Assembly: GCA_015056365.1 (NCBI GenBank)
Contig: SVGM01000015.1
Span: forward strand, 1 to 64,000
Reading direction: 5' to 3'
DNA: 64,000 nt
Origin: Clostridiales bacterium
Lineage (GTDB): Bacteria > Bacillota > Clostridia > Christensenellales > Aristaeellaceae
The first letter of the stretch is position 1. Every line of letters begins with the position of its first letter. Under the pieces are notes generated by a model. The model did not search any database. It was not told the DNA's origin and worked only from the letters and a program-made list of their open reading frames with translations. Positions 58,535 to 64,000 of the stretch are shown here, piece by piece. The position numbers were made by a program, and so were the translations under genes.

Positions 58535-59179
58535 ATGTTGAAGAAATACAGCAAGACCCTGATCATCACCACGATCATCATTCTGCTGCCTGTGCTGGCG
58601 GGCGTTGTCCTGTGGAGGAGGCTGCCTGAACAGTTTCCGACCCATTTCAACGCGGCCGGTGAGGTGGACGGCTTTGGCAGCAAGACCTTTGGCGTATTCG
58701 GTCTGCCGCTGATTCTGGTGGCATTTCAGTGGTTGTGCGCCGTGGGCAGCCTGAAAATGGATCCCAAGGCAGAGAATCTGGAGGGCAAGGTGTTCTCGTT
58801 GGTGCTGTGGATCATCCCTGTGCTTTCCATCGTGCTGAATGCACTGGTGTACTGTACCGCGCTGGGCATGAACATGAATGTGCGGATCATCTTGCCGCTG
58901 CTGATCGGTTTGCTGATGGTCTTCATCGGGAACTGGCTGCCCAAGTGCAAGCCCAGCTGGACGCTGGGCATCAAGCTGCCCTGGACGCTGACTGACGAGG
59001 ACAACTGGAACCGCACCCATCGCTTTGCGGGTCCTGTCTGGGTGGTATGCGGCATGGTGATCATGCTGTGCGCGCTGATGGGCGGCGCGTTTCTGTGGGG
59101 GATGCCGGTTGCCTTTGTGGTGATGATCGCTGCGCCCACGGTGTATTCCTACCTGCTGTTCAAGAGAAAGACCAAGTAA
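58535..59179 (+). CDS. sdpI: SdpI-like membrane immunity/signal protein
   Basis: A 214-aa polytopic protein with six helices. LPEQFPTHFNAAGEVDGFGSKT is the DUF1648 signature, and GIKLPWTLTDEDNWNRTHRFAG the SdpI C-terminal signature. In Bacillus SdpI gives immunity to the SDP toxin and sequesters SdpR. GGGAGAG precedes ATG 58535. No sdpABC toxin genes are in the window. Confidence 0.92.
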   Translation: MLKKYSKTLIITTIIILLPVLAGVVLWRRLPEQFPTHFNAAGEVDGFGSKTFGVFGLPLILVAFQWLCAVGSLKMDPKAENLEGKVFSLVLWIIPVLSIVLNALVYCTALGMNMNVRIILPLLIGLLMVFIGNWLPKCKPSWTLGIKLPWTLTDEDNWNRTHRFAGPVWVVCGMVIMLCALMGGAFLWGMPVAFVVMIAAPTVYSYLLFKRKTK

Positions 59180-59200
59180 CCGTACGGAGGGAAATCAATC

Positions 59201-59959
59201 GTGAAAGCATTTTTCAAAGCATACTGGAAGACGCTGCTCTTCTTTGCTGTGATGGGAATGATCGGCGGCTACTTCACCGGTCTCTACGTGCTGGAGAGCT
59301 ACCCGCCCCAAATGCAGCAGGAGCTGCTGGCGCAGGGCATGAATGATACGATGCTGGGGCTGGCGTCGGCCGTGCAGAGCGCGGGCTATGGTCTGATTTT
59401 TGGCGCGGCAGGTATCTGGCTGGGCAAGAAGGTTGGGCTGTGGAAGGACGAACGCCATATCACAAAAAAGCCCCTGCTGGCAGCGCTGATCATCAGTCTG
59501 ATCGGCGGTCTTGGGCTGATTTTTCCGGATCTGCTGTTCTTCGGCAAATACGAGCCGGCGCTGCTGGACGTGTACGCCGCCAAGCCGACGATTCCTTATC
59601 TTCTGGCGACGGTCACCTACGGCGCGGTGATCGAGGAGATCATGCTGCGGTTGTTTATGATGTCACTGGTGGCATTTGTGTTGCACCTGCTCTTTGAGCG
59701 TAAGGGCAAGGAGGTCGGCACAGCAGTACTGGTGGCTGCGAATGTGGTCTCTGCGCTGCTGTTTGCGGCGGGACATCTGCCTGCAACCGAGATGATGTTT
59801 GGTCTCACACCGATGATTGTCCTCCGGTGCTTCCTGCTCAACGGTGTGTTCGGACTGGCATTCGGCTGGTTGTACCGCAGGTTCGGCCTGCGCTATGCCA
59901 TGATCGCTCATGGCGGCTGCCATGTGGTGTCGAAGCTGATCTGGATCCTGTTCATTTGA
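59201..59959 (+). CDS. CPBP-family intramembrane metalloprotease
   Basis: A 252-aa membrane protein from GTG 59201 (GGAGGG upstream). CPBP/Abi motifs are present: EEIMLRLFMMSL (EExxxR), LLFAAGHLPATEMM (FxxGH) and MIAHGGCHVV. CPBP proteases act on prenylated or peptide substrates and are often encoded with bacteriocin immunity. It follows sdpI by 21 bp and ends at a strong terminator, so it is the third gene of this operon. Confidence 0.88.
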   Translation: MKAFFKAYWKTLLFFAVMGMIGGYFTGLYVLESYPPQMQQELLAQGMNDTMLGLASAVQSAGYGLIFGAAGIWLGKKVGLWKDERHITKKPLLAALIISLIGGLGLIFPDLLFFGKYEPALLDVYAAKPTIPYLLATVTYGAVIEEIMLRLFMMSLVAFVLHLLFERKGKEVGTAVLVAANVVSALLFAAGHLPATEMMFGLTPMIVLRCFLLNGVFGLAFGWLYRRFGLRYAMIAHGGCHVVSKLIWILFI

Positions 59960-59965
59960 TTTTGA

Positions 59966-59997
59966 CAGGCAGAGCCTTCGGGTTCTGCCTGTTTTTT
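59966..59997 (+). terminator. terminator of sdpR-sdpI-CPBP
   Basis: An 11-bp stem CAGGCAGAGCC / GGTTCTGCCTG (one G-U) with TTCG tetraloop and T6. Confidence 0.95.
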
Positions 59998-60071
59998 CAT
60001 GAACAGACAATCCGGAACGTATCATTGTGAACGTATCGTTGTAATGAGAAGGACATATCCTTTCTTTTCAA

Positions 60072-60096
60072 CGCCCCTGCTGGAAGGGGCGCTTTT
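60072..60096. terminator. short hairpin before the Eis-type gene
   Basis: CGCCCCT (60072-60078) / AGGGGCG (60085-60091), then CTTTTG. Weak. It lies downstream of both converging genes. Two imperfect 14-bp direct repeats GAACGTATC(A/G)TTGT at 60015-60042 precede it. Confidence 0.5.
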
Positions 60097-60123
60097 GTCT
60101 TAGGACAAATGGCAGCGTTTGCA

Positions 60124-61353
60124 TTAGAAATATTGACAGATATACATGGGCTTTTGGAAAAAGAGCTGCGACGCTTCGTCTGCGCTGCAGTGCAGGGTGA
60201 AGTCCTCCAGGAGGGGATAGGCGTCGATTTTGCATCGTCCTGCCAGCATCCGGGAAAATGCCTGAATCGTCATTTCGATATCGGGTTTTTCGTTGGTACG
60301 CTGAACATTGACGACTTTCCCGTTTGCGTACGAAACAGCGAACGTGTCGTTGTTCTGCCGGATCTGCTCGTCAGTAATGGCGAGGGTCAGCTGTCCATCG
60401 CCGCTAGCTCGTGCCATGCGTAGCGCTTCTTCCACATTGACTACGCGTACCATCCCGAAGCTTTGTAGCGTCCGTTTGATTACGCCAAGGCTCCATTCCG
60501 GCAACAGGGTAGAAAGATCCACATCTACAGGCAGGTGGAGGGAGGCGATGCCATGGTCAGTTCGAAGGCTCAGCAGAAGGTTCAGCAGCCCGCGGAAGCC
60601 TTCGGCGTCTGTGAAGCAAAACCGGCTGCACTCAAGGGTACGTTCCGAAGATTCCTTGTTGGGTTTGTAGGTCATGTATCCCTTTGGGGTGCCGTCCTTC
60701 GCCACATATACATAGGTGTATTCCAGACTCGCAAAGGGATCAGCTTTTTTCACCCAGCGGTACTCAATATCTTCACGGAGTACCATCATGTTGTAGCGCT
60801 GCTGCCAGGTTTGATCCACTTGCTTGATCTGTGCTGTCAGATCGTAACCTGGCTCCAGCAGGAGGCAGTGCCCTTCCTGGGGTACAGGCGTGATGCCGTT
60901 CAGATCCAGCTCATATTTGATCCGGTCACAGCCCAGCTCATAGCCAAAACGACGATAGAAAGCCGTGGAAAACGGATACAGGTACGAAAACACATAGCCG
61001 CTTTCGTACATATCTGGTAGCGCGCTCTCAAAGCAGGCTCTGACTCCACCGTTCCTGCGGTATTGCGGCAGTGTGGCAACGCCGCCGATGCCGGCCATAC
61101 GGGCACTGTGTCCGTCAAAATGGATGGTGTAGGGCACGACGGTAAAGGTGCTCATCATGGTTCTGTCGTCATCCTGAAAAGCAGCCCACTGGGAATCCCA
61201 GAATAAATCCTGTCGGCTGCCGGGATGAGATTGCATCTCTCGGAAGGCAGTCATAGAACCTTTGTGGCTGCCATTATACGGATATTCAAACGCCAACGAA
61301 CAAAACTGCTGCACACGCTGGAATTCTTCCGGTTTGATTTTGCGAACGATCAT
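60124..61353 (-). CDS. Eis-type GNAT acetyltransferase with SCP2 domain
   Basis: A 409-aa protein. The N-terminal GNAT (about 1-150) has MAGIGGVATLPQYRRNGGVR at the acetyl-CoA loop and SYLYPFSTAFYRRFGYELGC, typical of Eis. The middle is a second GNAT-like fold, and the C-terminus (about 295-405) a sterol-carrier-like domain. The protein ends in a Phe carboxylate, as in Eis where the terminal Phe acts in catalysis. The family acetylates amines including aminoglycosides. The natural substrate is unknown. Confidence 0.9.
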   Translation of the reverse strand: MIVRKIKPEEFQRVQQFCSLAFEYPYNGSHKGSMTAFREMQSHPGSRQDLFWDSQWAAFQDDDRTMMSTFTVVPYTIHFDGHSARMAGIGGVATLPQYRRNGGVRACFESALPDMYESGYVFSYLYPFSTAFYRRFGYELGCDRIKYELDLNGITPVPQEGHCLLLEPGYDLTAQIKQVDQTWQQRYNMMVLREDIEYRWVKKADPFASLEYTYVYVAKDGTPKGYMTYKPNKESSERTLECSRFCFTDAEGFRGLLNLLLSLRTDHGIASLHLPVDVDLSTLLPEWSLGVIKRTLQSFGMVRVVNVEEALRMARASGDGQLTLAITDEQIRQNNDTFAVSYANGKVVNVQRTNEKPDIEMTIQAFSRMLAGRCKIDAYPLLEDFTLHCSADEASQLFFQKPMYICQYF

Positions 61354-61437
61354 GTAAACACCGCCTTGCGTGGGTTAAGATGTAAGGTCATCATACCATG
61401 AGACCTGTATTTATGCAATCGGCACGGCATCTGCTGC

Positions 61438-61860
61438 TTAAAGCCATGCCTGGCGAAGCAAGTGGGGCTGAATATCCGGGTAGGTCCAGCTTTCCGGCAG
61501 CGTATCCATGAGGTGTATTTCGGCGATCTCGCTTTCTTGCGGAATCGGTCCCAGCGTCTCGATCTCGGCTTTATACAGCATACCAAAGGACAGACCGACA
61601 GAACCATCCTCCCGATACCGACGCACGCCATACGGGCCGATTTCCGTCAGGTGGAAGGCTGTCGCGCCGGTTTCCTCCCACAGTTCACGCCGTGCGGCTT
61701 CTTCCGGTGTCTCGCCTTCTTCCCGATGACCGCCCGGACATTCCAGCGTGTTTCTATCCTGATGACGAACAAATATCCATTGTCCGTTCATTTTTGCCAC
61801 GATCACAGAAAATTGGAGGCGGTCGGCCTCTACTTCTTCAGGAAAAAAGACTTCGATCAT
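61438..61860 (-). CDS. NUDIX hydrolase
   Basis: A protein of about 140 aa from ATG 61860 (GGGAG upstream; GTG 61869 is possible). The Nudix box is complete: GGHREEGETPEEAARRELWEETGA (G-x5-E-x7-REUXEExGU). It hydrolyses a nucleoside diphosphate linked to X. Substrate not assignable. It follows yraN by 2 bp. Confidence 0.92.
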   Translation of the reverse strand: MIEVFFPEEVEADRLQFSVIVAKMNGQWIFVRHQDRNTLECPGGHREEGETPEEAARRELWEETGATAFHLTEIGPYGVRRYREDGSVGLSFGMLYKAEIETLGPIPQESEIAEIHLMDTLPESWTYPDIQPHLLRQAWL

Positions 61861-61862
61861 GT

Positions 61863-62225
61863 TTACCACTCCCGTCCCTCAAACGCATTGGGAATATGCA
61901 AAATGCCGCTTCGTGTGATCAGTACGGCATCAAAACGGATGGGTGCATCAGCGGCGTACTCAGCCATATAGCACCTTGCTGTCAGGCACAGGCGTTTTTG
62001 TTTCGCGGGTGTGATAGCATAGGCGCTTTCCTCGTAGGAAGCCCTCTCCCGGGTTTTTACTTCCACCATCACCAGCTGATTTCCATCCCGCATCACCAGA
62101 TCAATCTCTCCATATGGAGAATGGTACCGCTTATTCAGCAGTACCATTCCCTTGGATTCCAGATATTTGCGAGCCGCATCTTCTCCAAGGACTCCCTTGG
62201 CATAGGCGGTCAGCTTGTCAGTCAT
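61863..62225 (-). CDS. yraN: YraN family (UPF0102) endonuclease-like protein
   Basis: A 120-aa UPF0102 protein: [40 protein letters not shown] and [20 protein letters not shown]. The E...D...E-x-K pattern is the PD-(D/E)XK nuclease-like core. In Bacillota it often sits near rnhB and DNA-processing genes. Here it overlaps the glyA stop by 8 bp. Confidence 0.9.
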   Translation of the reverse strand: MTDKLTAYAKGVLGEDAARKYLESKGMVLLNKRYHSPYGEIDLVMRDGNQLVMVEVKTRERASYEESAYAITPAKQKRLCLTARCYMAEYAADAPIRFDAVLITRSGILHIPNAFEGREW

Positions 62226-63468
62226 TGGGATAGCCTTCGTAGAGGGGGAAGTTCTTCATCATTTCGATGACTTCGGCCTTGACAGCGGGGCAGGCTTCTT
62301 CACCACCATCAATGACACGGCGGATAAAGCCGGCGATTTTTTCCATGTCGCTCTCCACCATGCCGCGGGTGGTGACGGCGGGTGTACCCACGCGCACGCC
62401 GCTGGTGATGAAGGGGCTGCGGGTCTCACCGGGGATGGTGTTCTTGTTTACGGTGATGTTGCACAGGCCAAGCAGAGCTTCCAGTTCCTTACCAGTGCGC
62501 TCGGTCTTGGTCAGGTCGATCAGGATCAGGTGATTATCGGTACCGTCGGACACCATGTCGATGCCCTGAGCGCGGAAGGCGTTTTCCAGCGCCTTGGCGT
62601 TCTTGACGATCTGCTGCTGGTAGGCGCGGAATTCCGGGCTGAGCGCTTCCTTGAAGCAGACGGCCTTGGCAGCGATGACATGCATCAGGGGACCGCCCTG
62701 CGTGCCGGGGAAGATGGCCTTGTCGATGGCCTTAGCATACTGTTCTTTGCACAGGATCATACCGCCGCGGGGACCGCGCAGGGTCTTGTGGGTGGTGGTG
62801 GTGACAAAGTCAGCATAGGGGACAGGGCTTTCGTGGCAATCGGCGGCGATAAGGCCGGCGATGTGGGCCATATCCACCATCAGCAGTGCGCCAACGCTGT
62901 CGGCGATCTCGCGCAGCTTGGCAAAGTTGATGGCACGGGGATATGCGGAGGCACCGGCAACGATCATCTTGGGCTGATGCTCCTTGGCCAGGTTGGCGAC
63001 CACTTCGTAGTCGATGGTGCCGGTTTGCTCGTCCACGCCGTAGGGGATAAAGTTAAAATACTTGCCGCTGATATTCACGGGGCTGCCGTGGGTCAGATGG
63101 CCGCCGTGGGACAGGTTCATGCCCAGTACGGTATCGCCAGGGTTCAGCATGGCGAAATACACGGCGGTATTGGCCTGGGCGCCGCTGTGAGGCTGAACAT
63201 TGGCATGTTCGGCGCCAAAGAGCTGCTTGGCGCGTTCACGGGCCAGATTTTCCACCACGTCTACATACTGGCAGCCGCCATAGTAGCGCTTGTCCGGATA
63301 GCCCTCGGCATACTTGTTGGTAAGCGGAGAACCCATAGCTTCCATCACAGCGGGGGTAACAAAGTTCTCGGAAGCGATCAATTCGATGTGCTGACGCTGG
63401 CGCTCTACCTCATCAGTCATTGCACGGAAAAGCTCCGGATCCTGCTCCAGGACATGGCGATAATTCAT
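62218..63468 (-). CDS. glyA: serine hydroxymethyltransferase
   Basis: A 416-aa enzyme of fold-type [61 protein letters not shown], and the PLP Lys in [16 protein letters not shown]. It converts serine to glycine and methylene-THF. GGAGG is 7 nt from ATG 63468. It starts only 39 bp from the 3' end of the SRP RNA gene, so readthrough or an internal promoter is likely. Confidence 0.97.
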   Translation of the reverse strand: MNYRHVLEQDPELFRAMTDEVERQRQHIELIASENFVTPAVMEAMGSPLTNKYAEGYPDKRYYGGCQYVDVVENLARERAKQLFGAEHANVQPHSGAQANTAVYFAMLNPGDTVLGMNLSHGGHLTHGSPVNISGKYFNFIPYGVDEQTGTIDYEVVANLAKEHQPKMIVAGASAYPRAINFAKLREIADSVGALLMVDMAHIAGLIAADCHESPVPYADFVTTTTHKTLRGPRGGMILCKEQYAKAIDKAIFPGTQGGPLMHVIAAKAVCFKEALSPEFRAYQQQIVKNAKALENAFRAQGIDMVSDGTDNHLILIDLTKTERTGKELEALLGLCNITVNKNTIPGETRSPFITSGVRVGTPAVTTRGMVESDMEKIAGFIRRVIDGGEEACPAVKAEVIEMMKNFPLYEGYPND

Positions 63469-63507
63469 TCGGCATCCTCCTCGACATTGGTAATCTGTTT
63501 TGAAAAA

Positions 63508-63635
63508 CCGTGTGCGTTCAAGCTGAGCAACCCCGCAGCACATCCCAAAAGACGCTTACTGCTGCTTCCTTCCGGACCTGACAGGGTTCACGTATTGAGA
63601 TCGCACAGGACTCAACCGTCATCACGCACACGGCC
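63508..63635 (-). ncRNA. ffs: signal recognition particle RNA (small bacterial type)
   Basis: The minus strand contains the SRP domain IV signature AGGTCCGGAAGGAAGCAGC. The 5' CCGTGTGCG (near 63634) pairs with 3' CGCACACGG (63508-63516), giving about 128 nt, followed by T5 as terminator. It binds Ffh for membrane-protein targeting. Exact ends are inferred from the closing helix. Confidence 0.93.
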
Positions 63636-63640
63636 TTTTC

Positions 63641-63669
63641 ATTGTACAGGAACTTACCTTAAAAGGCAA
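63641..63669 (-). promoter_or_regulatory. promoter of the SRP RNA gene
   Basis: On the minus strand, TTGCCT (63664-63669), a 17-bp spacer and TACAAT (63641-63646), 6 bp before the RNA 5' end. Confidence 0.82.
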
Positions 63670-63711
63670 GCGGAAATACAAAACCGAACAAAAAATGCAG
63701 AAAAAAACCCG

Positions 63712-64000
63712 TTATTGGTTGGGTATGATTTCGCATACTGTTAGTACTTCATTTGCTACCACGAAGCGAACATCATATTCGGCGTATAGAAAGCCATATA
63801 TCCGTTCAGGATCGTTTTGATAGGCAGGGCGCGGATCCTGTCTCAGAGCGCCTATAAGTCCCGCGCGATGCTCTTCTGGGATCATTTGCAGCCACTTGTC
63901 GGGAAAGACAACTTCGATATCATCGTATAGATGATCCTGGGCAAATCCGCCGGTAGCTTCAGGAATACAATCGGCGAACGGCAGATAGGGTTTGATGTCA
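63712..64000 (-). CDS. C-terminal part of an unrecognised protein
   Basis: An open frame enters from the right edge on the minus strand and ends at TAA 63712-63714, giving about 96 residues (DIKPYLPFADCIPEATGGFA, then YDDIEVVFPDKWLQMIPEEH and RIYGFLYAEYDVRFVVANEV). The start is outside the window. The text is protein-like with no stop, but no family was recognised. Confidence 0.6.
   Translation of the reverse strand, partial: DIKPYLPFADCIPEATGGFAQDHLYDDIEVVFPDKWLQMIPEEHRAGLIGALRQDPRPAYQNDPERIYGFLYAEYDVRFVVANEVLTVCEIIPNQ

Noticed and set aside
62215-63744. 509-residue open frame on plus
   Set aside because: Antisense to glyA and the SRP RNA gene; no recognisable motif.

Overview
This window looks like chromosome from a spore-forming, Gram-positive member of the Bacillota, most likely class Clostridia, at roughly mid-50s % GC. 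The evidence is CotJ spore-coat genes, a SpoIID/LytB protein, a YunB-like sporulation gene, a tyrosine T-box leader, an SdpR/SdpI pair, strong Shine-Dalgarno sequences with many TTG/GTG starts, and near-consensus sigma-A promoters with 17-bp spacers. I see no insertion sequence, prophage, plasmid gene or CRISPR array. Species or genus cannot be named from the sequence alone.

Layout. 1-1.4 kb: a CotJA-CotJB fusion with a Cys/Asp-rich repeat N-terminus, then cotJC. 1.4-3 kb: an AbrB-type regulator and MGT-family glycosyltransferase under one palindromic promoter. 3.1-4.6 kb (minus): a secreted LRR/amidase protein and tRNA-Leu(UAA). 4.7-9 kb: feoAB iron transport and a SpoIID-domain protein. 9-15.1 kb: a LacI regulator, a DUF4230-like protein, a three-gene MotA/MotB-like (ZorA/ZorB-like) module and an AraC/GyrI regulator. 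15.2-19.4 kb (minus): a polyamine ABC transporter (potABCD order) led by an ArsR-type regulator. 19.5-23.3 kb: TraX, DegV, HAD phosphatase and a CNNM/CorC protein. 23.4-28.3 kb: a hexuronate branch (uxaC, LacI regulator, KDPG aldolase with VOC domain, KDG kinase) with recognisable promoters and an operator. 28.4-35.1 kb: an HD protein, then a minus-strand run of polysaccharide deacetylase, rRNA pseudouridine synthase, a Lys/Ser-repeat protein, a membrane protein, an Hsp70-like membrane ATPase and ApbE.

35.3-40.9 kb: phosphodiester glycosidase, a degenerate Lgt-like membrane protein, Ogt, pyruvate kinase, MntP and two small proteins. 41-45.4 kb (minus): a tyrosine T-box operon (aminotransferase, tyrS, IMPACT-family protein, tandem GNAT). 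45.4-53.2 kb: a peptidoglycan-binding/SH3 protein, an 822-aa protein with a degenerate AAA-like region, a class A penicillin-binding protein and YunB. 53.2-57.9 kb: a structured leader and a CARDB-like surface/membrane protein, a DUF2461 protein and a phosphohexomutase. 58-60 kb: an autoregulated SdpR-SdpI-CPBP immunity-type operon. 60-64 kb (minus): Eis-type acetyltransferase, NUDIX, YraN, GlyA, SRP RNA and a partial gene.

The best candidates for undescribed biology are: (1) the Hsp70-like ATPase with a C-terminal membrane segment, encoded with a two-TM protein and a KTSG-repeat protein; (2) the ZorA/ZorB-like stator pair with a third membrane-anchored protein but no ZorC/D/E; (3) the CotJA-CotJB fusion with a Cys-rich repeat arm; (4) the 822-aa protein whose C-terminal half resembles an AAA+ domain without a P-loop; and (5) the CARDB-type protein with repeated L-S/T-F motifs in its cytoplasmic tail, read from a hairpin-rich leader. 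All are hypotheses from reading the sequence. No database search was run.
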